64,000 bases of DNA from Streptomyces lienomycini (GCF_027947595.1 NZ_CP116257.1:3162001-3226000), one strand, 5' to 3'; numbered from the stretch's first letter, positions 17,252 through 26,050 are shown. Notes: generated from the sequence alone by a model not told the origin. Numbers and translations are program-made.

Positions 17252-18065
17252 GACTACCGCTTCGGACCTCCGCTTCTTCGCCTCCGCCGACGGTGACCTC
17301 GCCTACCGCGACACCGGCGCGGGAGACCCGGTCGTCCTGCTGCACTCGGGGTTCACCGACCACCGCGTGTTCGACGACCAGATCCCGGCCCTGGCCCGCG
17401 AGTACCGCGTGATCGCCCCCGACGTCCGCGGTCACGGCGCCTCCGCCAACGCGACCCGGCCGTTCCGCTGGGCGGACGACCTCGCCGCGCTGCTGCGCCA
17501 CCTCGACGCCGGACCGGCGGTGCTCGTCGGTGTGTCGATGGGCGGCGCCATCGCCACCGACACGGTCGTCGAGTACCCGGAACTGGTCCGCGCGGTGGTC
17601 GCCTGCGGAGCCTCCACCAGCGAGTTCGAGTACACCGACCCGTGGGTGCGCCAGGTGCTGGCCGACCAGGAACGCGCCCTGGGCGCGGGCGACGTCGAGG
17701 GCTGGCTCACGGCGTTCCTGCGCTTCGTGCCGGGGCCGCACCGCACCCTCGACGACGTCGACCCGGACGTGCTGCGCAGGGTGCGCGAGATGGCGCTGGG
17801 CACCCTCTCCAAGCACACCCCGGACGAGGAGAACCACCACGTGCCGCTCACCGACACCTGGTCCCGCGTCCCGAAGATCGACGTGCCGGTCCTCACCGTC
17901 AACGGCGCGCTGGACGCGCCCGACCTGGTCGCCGAGGCGGAACGGCTCGCCCGTACGGTCCCGGACGGCCGCTCCGCCACCGTCGACGGCGTCGGGCACT
18001 ACCCGAACATGGAGCGGCCCGAGGTCTTCCGGGAGATCGTCACCGGCTTCCTGCGCGGCCTCTAA
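17250..18065 (+). CDS. Alpha/beta hydrolase
   Basis: Soluble hydrolase of 271 residues. Motifs: oxyanion region LLHSGFTDH, nucleophile elbow GVSMGG with Ser near residue 95, Asp in VNGALDAPDL and His in GVGHYPNMERPE, forming a catalytic triad. The ATG at 17250 overlaps the second MarR operator and lacks a clear ribosome-binding site; an in-frame ATG at 17202 would add 16 residues but spans the operators. The gene is presumably induced by a ligand of the divergent MarR protein. It overlaps the end of the convergent permease gene by 4 bp. Confidence 0.88.
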   Translation: MTTASDLRFFASADGDLAYRDTGAGDPVVLLHSGFTDHRVFDDQIPALAREYRVIAPDVRGHGASANATRPFRWADDLAALLRHLDAGPAVLVGVSMGGAIATDTVVEYPELVRAVVACGASTSEFEYTDPWVRQVLADQERALGAGDVEGWLTAFLRFVPGPHRTLDDVDPDVLRRVREMALGTLSKHTPDEENHHVPLTDTWSRVPKIDVPVLTVNGALDAPDLVAEAERLARTVPDGRSATVDGVGHYPNMERPEVFREIVTGFLRGL

Positions 18066-19468
18066 CGGCCCGCCAGCTCCGACTTCCGGTACGAGTACGC
18101 GAAGTAGATCACCAGGCCGACCACGAACCACACGGCGAACCGCACCCAGGTCTGCCACTGCAGGAACGTGATCAGCCAGAGCGAGAACACGATGCCCAGC
18201 GCGGGCACGAACGGCATCCACGGCGTACGGAAGGTGCGCGGCAGGTCCGGCTGCCGGTAGCGCAGCACGATCACCGCCGCGCACACCACCACGAAGGCCA
18301 GCAGAATGCCGATGTTGGTCAGCTCGGCCGCCTCGCCGATCGGCAGGAACCCGGCGATCGCGGCCGACGCGAACCCGACGATCCAGGTGACCCGGGTCGG
18401 GACGTGCCGCGTCGGGTGCGTCTTGGCGAACCACTTGGGCAGCAGCCCGTCGCGCGACATGGAGAACCACACGCGGGTCACCCCCAGCATGAACGTGAAC
18501 ATCACGGTCAGGATGCCGATGATGGCGCCCACCGCGATGACGTCGGCCAGCGAGCCGAGCCCCACCGACTTGAAGGCCGTCGAGAAGCCGCTCTCCGGGT
18601 CGATGCTCTTGTAGTTCTGCATGCCGGTCAGCACCAGGCACGCCGCGACGTACAGCACCATCGAGATGATCAGCGAGTAGATGATCGCCTTCGGCATGTG
18701 CCGCTGGGCGTCCTTCGACTCCTCGGCCGCCGTCGACATGGCGTCGTAGCCGAAGACCGCGAAGAACACCGTCGCCGCACCCGTGAACGCGCCGCCCACC
18801 CCGAACGGGAAGAACGGGTGGTAGTTCGAGGTGTTGATGTGGAAGACGCCCACCCCGATCACCAGCAGCACCACCAGCACCTTCAGCACGACCACGACCA
18901 TCTCGAAGCGGGCCGCGTTGCGGATGCCCAGCGTCAGCAGGTACGCGATCAGCAGGCACAGCACGGCCGCGAACAGGTCGACCCGGTGACCGTCCCCGGT
19001 GCCGGGCGCCCCCAGCATCCAGTTCGGCAGGTCGGCGCCCATCTCACCGACCAGGAAGCTGAAGTAGCCCGAGATGCCGATCGCGACCACCGCCACGATC
19101 GCCGTGTACTCCAGGAGCAGGTCCCACCCGATGAACCAGCCCACCAGCTCGCCCAGGACCGCGTAGCCGTAGGTGTAGGCGGAACCGGCCTTCGGGATCA
19201 GCCCGGCGAACTCGGCGTACGACAGGGCGGCCGCGGCACTCGCGACACCGGCGATGAGGAAGGAGATCAGGACCGCGGGGCCCGCCGTGCCGTTGGCGAC
19301 CGTCCCGGCCAGCGTGAAGATGCCGGCCCCGATGATGCCGCCCACACCGATCGCGGTCAGCTGCCACAGTCCCAGGGAGCGCACCAGGCCCCCGCCGCCC
19401 TCCGTCTCCTCGATGTGCTCGATGGGTTTGCGGCGGAGAACACCCTCACCCGCACGGAACCGGGCCAT
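18062..19468 (-). CDS. Amino-acid permease (APC superfamily, cationic-amino-acid type)
   Basis: Secondary transporter of 468 residues with about 12 membrane helices. The first helix carries the signature IGVGGIIGAGIF, and PKAGSAYTYGYAVLGELVGWFIGWDLLLEY is typical of the CAT/YfnA group. The ATG at 19468 is preceded by gaggtgagg. The N-terminus RRKPIEHIEE is conserved in Streptomyces members. The substrate is probably a cationic or neutral amino acid; it cannot be set from sequence. It lies upstream-downstream with a universal stress gene on the same strand. Confidence 0.93.
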   Translation of the reverse strand: MARFRAGEGVLRRKPIEHIEETEGGGGLVRSLGLWQLTAIGVGGIIGAGIFTLAGTVANGTAGPAVLISFLIAGVASAAAALSYAEFAGLIPKAGSAYTYGYAVLGELVGWFIGWDLLLEYTAIVAVVAIGISGYFSFLVGEMGADLPNWMLGAPGTGDGHRVDLFAAVLCLLIAYLLTLGIRNAARFEMVVVVLKVLVVLLVIGVGVFHINTSNYHPFFPFGVGGAFTGAATVFFAVFGYDAMSTAAEESKDAQRHMPKAIIYSLIISMVLYVAACLVLTGMQNYKSIDPESGFSTAFKSVGLGSLADVIAVGAIIGILTVMFTFMLGVTRVWFSMSRDGLLPKWFAKTHPTRHVPTRVTWIVGFASAAIAGFLPIGEAAELTNIGILLAFVVVCAAVIVLRYRQPDLPRTFRTPWMPFVPALGIVFSLWLITFLQWQTWVRFAVWFVVGLVIYFAYSYRKSELAGR

Positions 19469-19587
19469 GCGCCTCACCTCTTCGTGAACGGCAAACGGCT
19501 GACGGTGGATCATGATGACGCACACACGTCCGCGACGGAAGCCACGACGCACAACGGGCCCGAGACCCACACACCGGCCACAGGGCG

Positions 19588-20049
19588 CTACGGCACCACG
19601 GTCACCGGCCAGCGTCCCGCCTTCACCAGCCGCACCGCGACGGAGCCGACGAACCGGTGGCCGGCCTGCTCGGAGGCGCCCACCACCACCGCGTCGGCCT
19701 TCAGCTGGTCGGCCGTCTGCACCAGCCCGCTGTACGGGTCGCCGCGGAACGTGTGGAACTCCCAGCGAACGTCGAATATCCCCTTGACCCGCTCGGTCGC
19801 CTCCCGGATCTGGGCCACCAGCTCCGCGGCGATCTCGTCGGTCGTCTCCGCCACCGACGCCCCCAGCGTCGCACCCCCCGCCAGCACCGGCTGCACGTAG
19901 ACCACCGCCAGCAGGGCGCCCTGCCGCCTGGCCAGACCGCCGGCGTAGGCCGCGGCCCGCAGCGAGGAGTCGGAGCCGTCCACACCGGCGACGATCACCT
20001 TGGGACCGTCCGTGCCGCGTTCGAACTGATGGGAGTGCTGTTCCGTCAC
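19588..20049 (-). CDS. Universal stress protein (UspA family)
   Basis: Single-domain USP of 153 residues. It has VIVAGVDGSDSS near the N-terminus and the ATP-binding loop VVVGASEQAGHRFVGSVAVRL near the C-terminus, matching G-2X-G-9X-G(S). Members bind ATP and appear under stress or dormancy. The same-strand permease lies 119 bp downstream and could be co-transcribed. Confidence 0.92.
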   Translation of the reverse strand: MTEQHSHQFERGTDGPKVIVAGVDGSDSSLRAAAYAGGLARRQGALLAVVYVQPVLAGGATLGASVAETTDEIAAELVAQIREATERVKGIFDVRWEFHTFRGDPYSGLVQTADQLKADAVVVGASEQAGHRFVGSVAVRLVKAGRWPVTVVP

Positions 20050-20159
20050 GCGGCGAGGCTATCGGAGACTCCCGTGATCTTGAGCCGGGCGGGTGGTTTC
20101 GTGCCGCCGCCCCGGTGTTGCTCTGGTGCGGCGCACCGTGACCGGGCGACTGATGAGTC

Positions 20160-20993
20160 ATGAGGAAGGAACAACTGCTCACGCGCCGCACCCTGCTCAC
20201 CGGCGTCGCCGCCCTGGGGGCCGCCGGTGCCGGCGGCGCCCTCGCCGCGGGGCTGGGAAACGGACCGGCCGGGCCGCCCGCCCCCGCCCCCGGACCCCCG
20301 CCGCACAGCCCGTTCAAGCCCTCCGCCTACCGCCTCCAGCCCCTGACCGGATACGCCGCGCCACGGGCCGAGCCCCGGCAGCCCCCGGTGCGCAGCGAAC
20401 CGATCCTGCGCATGACGGGCCGCGGGCAGACCATGCTGCTCACCTTCGACGACGGCCCCCACCCGACGTACACCCCGCAGATCCTGGACACCCTCGCGAA
20501 GTACGACGTGCGGGCCACGTTCTTCGTGTGCGGGGAGATGGCCGACTACAACCGGGACCTGCTCTCCCGGATGGCCGACGAGGGGCACGTGGTCGGCAAC
20601 CACACCTGGTCGCACCCGCTGCTGACCAAACTGACCCGGCGCCGCATCCGCTCCGAGATGGAGCGCACGAGCGAGGTCGTCGAGGAGGCCTACGGAGACG
20701 CGCCCCGCTGGTTCCGGGCCCCCTACGGAGCCTGGAACCGCGCCACCTTCCAGCTCGGCGCGGAGCTCGGCATGGAGCCGCTCGCCTGGACCGTGGACAC
20801 CCTGGACTGGACGACACCCGGCACCGGCACCATCGTCGGCCGGGTCGAGGACGGCGCCGCACCCGGCGTCGTGGTGCTCTCGCACGACGCCGGGGGCGAC
20901 CGTTCGCAGAGTGTCCGCGCCCTGCGGCGCTACCTGCCCGAACTGCTCGACTCCGGCTACCACCTCACCGTGCCCCGGCGGCGCCTGATCTGA
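20160..20993 (+). CDS. Tat-exported polysaccharide deacetylase (NodB domain)
   Basis: Secreted carbohydrate esterase family 4 enzyme, likely removing acetyl groups from peptidoglycan or chitin-like polymers. The N-terminus has a twin-arginine signal (LLTRRTLLTGVAALGAAG). The NodB domain spans about residues 90-275: catalytic TFDDGPHPTYTP, zinc motif HTWSHP, then RAPYGAWN and VVLSHDAGGD. The 277-residue length is normal. The start at 20160 has only a weak ribosome-binding site. It is convergent with a sortase gene, and both act on the cell envelope. Confidence 0.93.
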   Translation: MRKEQLLTRRTLLTGVAALGAAGAGGALAAGLGNGPAGPPAPAPGPPPHSPFKPSAYRLQPLTGYAAPRAEPRQPPVRSEPILRMTGRGQTMLLTFDDGPHPTYTPQILDTLAKYDVRATFFVCGEMADYNRDLLSRMADEGHVVGNHTWSHPLLTKLTRRRIRSEMERTSEVVEEAYGDAPRWFRAPYGAWNRATFQLGAELGMEPLAWTVDTLDWTTPGTGTIVGRVEDGAAPGVVVLSHDAGGDRSQSVRALRRYLPELLDSGYHLTVPRRRLI

Positions 20994-20998
20994 CCGCC

Positions 20999-21014
20999 GC
21001 CGGGCCCGCCCGGC
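20999..21014. terminator. Short hairpin between convergent genes
   Basis: gccggg / cccggc with a 4-base loop, 6 bases after the deacetylase stop and before the end of the convergent sortase gene. The stem is only 6 bp but all G/C. Confidence 0.4.
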
Positions 21015-21024
21015 CGGGGCACGC

Positions 21025-21690
21025 TCAGCGGGCCTCGACCAGGCGGGCGAAGGCGACGACGTTCCCGTCGTAGCCGTTCTGCTTGGAGAAACCCCCGCCG
21101 CAGGTGATGACCCGCAGTTCCGGGCCGCCCTTCGAGGCGTAGACCCGGTCGCCGGGGAAATCGTCCTTCTCGAACACCTCGATGCCGTAGATCTCGAAAA
21201 CCGCCGTCTTCCCGTCCTGGCGGCGCACTTCCACCTTGTTCCCCTTCTTCAGCGCGCCGAGCCCGTAGAAGACGGCGGGCCCCTGCTGGTTGTCCACATG
21301 ACCGACCACGACCGCCGTGCCCTTTTCCCCGGGGGAGACGGCGCCGGTGAACCAGCCGGCCAGATTCGGGTCCTCCGGGGGCGGCGCGTCCACCCAGCCG
21401 TCCACGTCCAGCCCCACCCCCATGACCGGGGCGTCGACCTGGATCGCGGGGATGGAGACCCGGTCGGGCACCGAGTACGGCAGCGGCGCGACGCCGGTGG
21501 CGGCGTCGTCCCCGGCCGTCACCCGGGTGTCCGAGGCGGCGGCCGAGGCCGGCTGCGGCGGGCCCACGTCGAACTCTCCCGAGCCGTTGCGGATGAGCGC
21601 GAGACCGGTCAGCAGGACAAGCGCTATCACGCCCCAGGGAGCGCGCTTGCGCCGCCGCTCCTCCTCCTCGGCCAACTCGGAGTCGTACAT
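21025..21690 (-). CDS. Class F sortase
   Basis: Membrane-bound cysteine transpeptidase. The N-terminus has a charged cytoplasmic segment (EEEERRRKR), one membrane helix (APWGVIALVLLTGLALI), then a sortase domain at about residues 75-220. The catalytic histidine is in VVVGHVDNQQGP and the cysteine in RVITCGGGF, with an arginine in the C-terminal strand. The 221 residues and the TCGGGF motif fit actinobacterial class F. The ATG at 21690 follows gaggggatgg. The divergent surface protein (22030) and the lipoprotein-like protein (22723-23238) are possible partners. Confidence 0.93.
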   Translation of the reverse strand: MYDSELAEEEERRRKRAPWGVIALVLLTGLALIRNGSGEFDVGPPQPASAAASDTRVTAGDDAATGVAPLPYSVPDRVSIPAIQVDAPVMGVGLDVDGWVDAPPPEDPNLAGWFTGAVSPGEKGTAVVVGHVDNQQGPAVFYGLGALKKGNKVEVRRQDGKTAVFEIYGIEVFEKDDFPGDRVYASKGGPELRVITCGGGFSKQNGYDGNVVAFARLVEAR

Positions 21691-22029
21691 TCGCCATCCC
21701 CTCTCGGTCCGGCCGCCGCCGGATCGTCCGCTCATCCGCGCATACGAGCACGCTAAGCGCCGTGCGGGGGACCGGCGACGGGGCGGCGGCGAACGGGTGG
21801 TGCGGGAATCCCCCGGTGAGCCATCCGGGAGGCGGCCGGTGGAGATTTTCTGACGGTGCGTGACCTGCGGCGATATCCAGTCGCGCGGTTTCGGCCCGGC
21901 ACGGCCCTCACCAGGACGGACCATTCCCGAAATGCGGCTCCGCGCACGGCAACTGAGGGTCTTGCTGGGAGGCGCTTTCTCGCCGATCGACCGGGGACGG
22001 GTCCCGGGGCGTCTTCCGCGGAGGATCAC
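21691..22029. other. 339-bp divergent intergenic region
   Basis: Separates the sortase and the surface-protein genes and should hold promoters for both. No ORF with Streptomyces codon bias, no convincing -10/-35 pair and no strong inverted repeat was found. It is somewhat less GC-rich around 21840-21990. Confidence 0.5.
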
Positions 22030-22524
22030 ATGCGCAACACTCGTGCCCTCGCGGCAGCCGGAGCCGCGGTCGCTGTCCTCGGACTGGCCGCCCCCGCGGC
22101 CACCGCCGGAGGCGACCACAACCAGCCGAGCAACATCGTCGCGCTGCCCAGCGTCATCGCCCGCGGCGGTCAGATGACCGTCACGGTCGACGGCTGCCCC
22201 CAGGGCGGCACGATGACCTCGGACGCCTTCCGGACCACCCACCTGACCCCGGTCAGGGGGGCCAACGAGACCTCCCGGGGCACCGCCACCATCAAGGAGG
22301 ACGCCCGGCCCGGCTCGTACGACATCTCCGTCAACTGCTCGGGGCGGCGGCTGACCCGCCCGGCGGCCTTCACCGTCATCGGCGGTGTCCGCGGCGGCCT
22401 CGGCGGCAGCAGCTCCAGCGGGGCGACCTCGACCGACATCGCGATCGGCGGCGGGCTCGTCGCCGCGGCGGTCGCGGGCGGCGGTCTGTTCTGGCTGCGC
22501 CGCCGCGCCGAGCGGCGGATCTGA
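22030..22524 (+). CDS. Small secreted surface protein with C-terminal membrane anchor
   Basis: A 164-residue exported protein of no named family. The ATG at 22030 follows cggagg. It has a Sec signal peptide (MRNTRALAAAGAAVAVLGLAAPAATA), a mature domain of about 95 residues with two cysteines (VDGCPQGG and ISVNCSGRR) that resembles an Ig-like fold, a Gly/Ser linker, a hydrophobic helix (GGGLVAAAVAGGGLFWL) and the basic tail RRRAERRI. The tail looks like a cell-wall sorting signal but has no LPXTG or LAXTG. It sits next to the class F sortase and resembles the protein at 22723-23238 in layout. Confidence 0.8.
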   Translation: MRNTRALAAAGAAVAVLGLAAPAATAGGDHNQPSNIVALPSVIARGGQMTVTVDGCPQGGTMTSDAFRTTHLTPVRGANETSRGTATIKEDARPGSYDISVNCSGRRLTRPAAFTVIGGVRGGLGGSSSSGATSTDIAIGGGLVAAAVAGGGLFWLRRRAERRI

Positions 22525-22641
22525 CCCGTCCCCGCCCCCGCGGTACGGGTCCCGCCTTCCGGGGGCGGGCCCGTCCGGACCCCTTCGGACCCCTGGAACC
22601 GCGCTCCGGCACCGCACGGCCGGAGCGCACCCGCACGCCGA

Positions 22642-22686
22642 CAGGGCTTCGCCCCGGACCCTTGCCGGATCGGGGGCGAAGCCCTG
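22642..22686. terminator. Strong bidirectional hairpin
   Basis: Perfect 14-bp inverted repeat cagggcttcgcccc (22642-22655) and ggggcgaagccctg (22673-22686) with a 17-base loop, between two convergent surface-protein genes. Confidence 0.75.
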
Positions 22687-22722
22687 CGCGCGGGGTGCCG
22701 GGGGCGGCCGGGTGTCCCGGGA

Positions 22723-23238
22723 TCAGGCGCCGTCCTCGCCGGAGCGGCGGCGCGAGAGGTGGTACGCCGCGCCCACCGAGCCCACGACGAGCGCCAGGCC
22801 GAGCCCGATCTGCTTCACGTCGAATCCGGCGATGCTGCCGCCCTCGCCGGCGTGCACACCCTTGGGGTGGCGGGGCTCGGGCGTCGGATGGTGCGAGCCG
22901 CCCGCGATGGTCAGGTGCGCCGTGCCGGTCTTGTCCTTGCAGGCGAACGTCACCTGGTAGACCGCCCCGCGCCGCGCGTCCCGGTCGACGCGCGCCGTCG
23001 CCGACGACTCGTGCCGGGGGATGGTGACCGTGTCGAAGACCGGAGAGGTGACCGTGACCCGGCCCCGGCAGCCCGCGGCGGTACGGCCCACCCCCACGGT
23101 GACCTCACCGCCCGGCGCCACGGTGGCGGGGGTGACGGTGAAGCCGAACGTGTCCGAGCCCACGGCCCCGGCCGGCACGCAGGCGGAGAGGGTGGCGACG
23201 CCCAGCAGTGCGACCGAGGCGACGGGTATCGCGCGCAT
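22723..23238 (-). CDS. Putative lipoprotein or surface protein with C-terminal membrane helix
   Basis: A 171-residue exported protein, no named family. The ATG at 23238 follows cggagg; the signal peptide ends in a lipobox-like LSAC (Cys18). The mature domain has two cysteines (AAGCRGRV and FACKDKTG), an Ala/Gly and Pro-rich linker, then a hydrophobic segment (IGLGLALVVGSVGAAYHL) and the basic tail SRRRSGEDGA. The plan (export signal, Ig-like domain with two Cys, linker, helix, RRR tail) matches the convergent protein at 22030, suggesting paralogy. It may be both lipidated and tail-anchored, or the helix may be a sorting signal. Confidence 0.78.
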   Translation of the reverse strand: MRAIPVASVALLGVATLSACVPAGAVGSDTFGFTVTPATVAPGGEVTVGVGRTAAGCRGRVTVTSPVFDTVTIPRHESSATARVDRDARRGAVYQVTFACKDKTGTAHLTIAGGSHHPTPEPRHPKGVHAGEGGSIAGFDVKQIGLGLALVVGSVGAAYHLSRRRSGEDGA

Positions 23239-23422
23239 GGTGAATCCTCCGGGTCCCCGAGGAGCGGCGGCGGACCTGTTCCGCTCGCGCCCAGAACGCA
23301 CCTCGATGTCCGAAACGCTAGGAAGCCGTGCGCGTCGGCGCGATCGCAGTCGCGCGAATGGGGCAAGAGCGTGGGCCGGTCAGGGGACGGTGACGGCGTG
23401 TCGGCCGCCCCCTGGCGCCGTC

Positions 23423-24187
23423 TCAGTCCCCGGCCCCCGGGAAGAGGCTCGTGAAGGCGTCCGTCGACGCCGAGACGCCGCGGCTGAAGGGCGCGTCGAA
23501 GTCCCAGATCAGGAAGAGCAGGAAGGCGATCAGCGCGGAGAACAGCCCGGCGAGGATCAGTTCGCGGGGTGTGCGGCGGATCTGCAGGGCGAAGACCATC
23601 CCGATCGTGATGACGGCCCCGGCGATGAGCCCGAACCACACCACCCCCGGCATGGTCGCCCCGGTGGACTGGGCCCGGGCGTTGCGGGCCTGGTCAGCGA
23701 GGGCCACCTGGTCGAGGAGGGGCTGGTAGGCCTGGGCCTCGAAGTCCGACCTCGGCTCGTAGTCGGTGACGTCCGCGCGCACCCGGTCGAGCAGCTCCGT
23801 GCCGCGGTCGGTCACCTCGCCGTGGTCGGCCATGGACTTCCACTCGGTGGTGACGACGTGTCCGACATAGGCGTTGACATCCGCCCGGATGCGGTCACGG
23901 ACGTCCGGCGGATAGACCCGGACGCGTTCCGAGATCTCGTGCAGCGCCACCGCCTCGGTCTGCACGTTGTCCTCGGCGGCGCTGCGCGCCTCCCAGACAC
24001 CGGCGATGGCCAGGCCCAGGACGATGGCGTACACCACACCGATCCACATCGTCATGTACTCGATGACGTCCGGGGTCTCGGTGATGTCCTCGTCGTCGGA
24101 CGCGGTGCGGTGCCGTAGGAGGGTGACGACGACCACCACGGCACAGGCGGCCAGCATCGCGAGGGTGAGAACAAGCCATTCCGGCAA
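23423..24187 (-). CDS. DUF4239 (bestrophin-like) membrane protein
   Basis: Integral membrane protein of the DUF4239 family, remotely related to bestrophin channels; function unknown. It has about four helices: two near the N-terminus (LVLTLAMLAACAVVVVVTLL and TMWIGVVYAIVLGLAIAGVW), a soluble helical middle of about 120 residues, and two near the C-terminus. The start is an uncommon TTG at 24187, chosen because GGAGG lies 7 bases before it and no ATG/GTG fits. It follows the proline-rich gene by 16 bp on the same strand, so the two are probably one transcript. Confidence 0.82.
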   Translation of the reverse strand: MPEWLVLTLAMLAACAVVVVVTLLRHRTASDDEDITETPDVIEYMTMWIGVVYAIVLGLAIAGVWEARSAAEDNVQTEAVALHEISERVRVYPPDVRDRIRADVNAYVGHVVTTEWKSMADHGEVTDRGTELLDRVRADVTDYEPRSDFEAQAYQPLLDQVALADQARNARAQSTGATMPGVVWFGLIAGAVITIGMVFALQIRRTPRELILAGLFSALIAFLLFLIWDFDAPFSRGVSASTDAFTSLFPGAGD

Positions 24188-24203
24188 GAGAGGCCTCCAG
24201 GAA

Positions 24204-24830
24204 TCAGCGCGCACGGAGCGCGGCGACGGCGACCACCGCGGGCACCGTGATGAGCAGGACGAAGACGAGGGGCGACGTCGCCCCGCGCGAGGACCGCTGA
24301 GGCGTCCGGGCGGTGCGATGGCGCGGGTAGTGCACCGGAGTGAGCGACGGGCGCGGTGTCGGTGCGGCCGAGGGAGCGGGCGCGGGCGCCGCGGGCCGGG
24401 CGGGCGGCGGCACGGGGCTGGGCGGCGGCGGCGTGGGCGTGGGCCGGGGCGGTACCGGGCGCGGCGCAGGCGGTGCGGGCGGCGGCTCGGGCTTCGGGGC
24501 CGGCGGCGGCGGAGGCTTCGGCGCGGGAGGCGGCGGGGGAGTGGGCTTCGGAGGCGTGGGCGTGGGCGTGGGCGGGGGCGTCGGGGTGGGCGTCGGTGTC
24601 GGGGTCGGCGTCGGCCTGGGACAGGGCGGGAAGGTGGGCCAGGAGGCCGCGCTCCCGGCGACGGCCACCGCGTCGGTACCGCCCGGCCCGGTCGACGCGT
24701 AGGCACAGGCGTCGGCCTGCGCCGTGCCGACCGGTATGCCGACGAGCGTGAACGTCAGCGTCACCAGGGCCAACACCCGTCCGGCAGCGGCGGATCGGGT
24801 CGGTTCGGGTCCATGCACGACGCAGATCAT
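24204..24830 (-). CDS. Secreted proline-rich protein with C-terminal membrane segment
   Basis: Low-complexity cell-surface protein of 208 residues. A signal peptide (VLALVTLTFTLVGIPVGTAQA) is followed by a short globular part (DACAYASTGPGG) with two cysteines shortly after, then about 100 residues of PT, PP and AP repeats, and a C-terminal helix (PLVFVLLITVPAVVAVAAL) ending in RAR. The proline tract could span the cell wall. The ATG at 24830 is the best start although its ribosome-binding site is weak. Co-transcribed with the DUF4239 gene. Confidence 0.7.
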   Translation of the reverse strand: MICVVHGPEPTRSAAAGRVLALVTLTFTLVGIPVGTAQADACAYASTGPGGTDAVAVAGSAASWPTFPPCPRPTPTPTPTPTPTPPPTPTPTPPKPTPPPPPAPKPPPPPAPKPEPPPAPPAPRPVPPRPTPTPPPPSPVPPPARPAAPAPAPSAAPTPRPSLTPVHYPRHRTARTPQRSSRGATSPLVFVLLITVPAVVAVAALRAR

Positions 24831-25086
24831 GGGGCCTGGCGCACCGGCCCACGGCCGAGTGACCGCCGATTGCCCCGAAGGAGGGACATGCACCCACCAG
24901 CGGTTTGACCGGGAAGGACCCCCACCCGAGAAGGTTCGGACACGCGTGCGGAGGGTCACGTGCCGGGGGCGGACGGGAAGGAAACCCGCGCCCCCGTTGA
25001 ACACAACGGGCTCCGCCGCGCGTACCCAGTGTCGTGCGGCGGCCCACCAGGGCGCCCCAACACCTACACGCGATCGGGGATGGACG

Positions 25087-26037
25087 ATGAAGACCTCCTG
25101 GCGGAGTGCCTCACTCGTGGCGGGCGCCGCGGCGCTGCTGGCGCTGACGACGGCGTGCGGCCAGGACGGCGGCGCCACCGGCAGCCAGAACGTGGGCGCG
25201 ACGGCCGCGCCCGGCGACGTCGGCGACCTCGGCACGGGCGCCGGAGACGGCCTCGGTACCGGCGCGGGCGCGGGCGCAGGGCAGGGGTCGGCGAGCGCGC
25301 CGGAGCCCGCGGGCAAGCTGTCCGTCTCCCCGAACGCCGAGATCGGCGCGCTCGTGACCGACGGAGCCGGCCGCACCCTCTACCGCTTCGACGCCGACAC
25401 GGCCCAGCCGCCCAAGACGACCTGCGAGAACGACTGCGCCACCACCTGGCCGCCGGTGGCCGCGGACGACGCCCTGGCCGGAGAGGGCATCGACAAGGCC
25501 CTGCTCGGTGAGGTCACCCGCCCCGACGGCAGCAAGCAGCTCACCATCGGCGGCTGGCCCGCGTACCGCTACGCCAAGGACACCGCCGCGGGCGACGCGA
25601 AGGGCCAGGGCGTCGGCAAGAAGTGGTTCGCGCTGGCCGCCGACGGCAAGAAGGCCCAGGCCGAGCCGGCCGCCGGTCTGTCCACCCGCGAGGACCCGAA
25701 GCTCGGCGAGATCGTCGTCGACAAGAACGGCATGACCGTCTACCGCTTCATGAAGGACGAGGCCTGGCCGAAACCGGTGTCGGCGTGCACCGGCGCCTGC
25801 CTGGAGAAGTGGCCGGTCGTGGCGCCCGTCGAGGCGAACGACACCAAGGGCGTGGAGAAGAAGGGCCTGATGAGCTTCACCCGGCCCGACGGCACGGTCC
25901 AGCAGACGATCGACTGCTGGCCCGTTTACACCTTCGCCGGCGACAAGAAGGCCGGCGACACCAACGGCCAGGGCGTCGGCGGCACCTGGTACGCCGTCAA
26001 GCCCGACGGGAAGCCGGTCGGGGCACCGAAGAAGTAG
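25087..26037 (+). CDS. Lipoprotein with two secreted-repeat domains (PF03640 type)
   Basis: Surface lipoprotein of 316 residues, SCO0930-like. The ATG at 25087 follows gggga. The signal peptide ends in LTTAC. After a Gly/Ala linker come two related domains: NAEIGALVTDGAGRTLYRF to WFALAADGK (about 80-180) and DPKLGEIVVDKNGMTVYRF to WYAVKPDGK (about 200-305). Each has paired cysteines (CENDCATTWPP; CTGACLEKWPV) as in the Lipoprotein_15 repeat; the second has an extra Cys in IDCWPVYTF. The biochemical role is unknown, though an electron-transfer or redox role has been suggested for related proteins. A strong terminator follows. Confidence 0.9.
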   Translation: MKTSWRSASLVAGAAALLALTTACGQDGGATGSQNVGATAAPGDVGDLGTGAGDGLGTGAGAGAGQGSASAPEPAGKLSVSPNAEIGALVTDGAGRTLYRFDADTAQPPKTTCENDCATTWPPVAADDALAGEGIDKALLGEVTRPDGSKQLTIGGWPAYRYAKDTAAGDAKGQGVGKKWFALAADGKKAQAEPAAGLSTREDPKLGEIVVDKNGMTVYRFMKDEAWPKPVSACTGACLEKWPVVAPVEANDTKGVEKKGLMSFTRPDGTVQQTIDCWPVYTFAGDKKAGDTNGQGVGGTWYAVKPDGKPVGAPKK

Positions 26038-26050
26038 CGCGCGGCCAGCG

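Noticed and set aside
24560..24620. GT-rich repeat array considered as a CRISPR or satellite repeat
   Set aside because: It is the coding sequence for a PT repeat of a secreted proline-rich protein, with no spacers.
22376..24706. Arg/Pro-rich open frames around the surface-protein and DUF4239 genes
   Set aside because: They are alternate-frame readings without ribosome-binding sites; the chosen frames show signal peptides and membrane helices.
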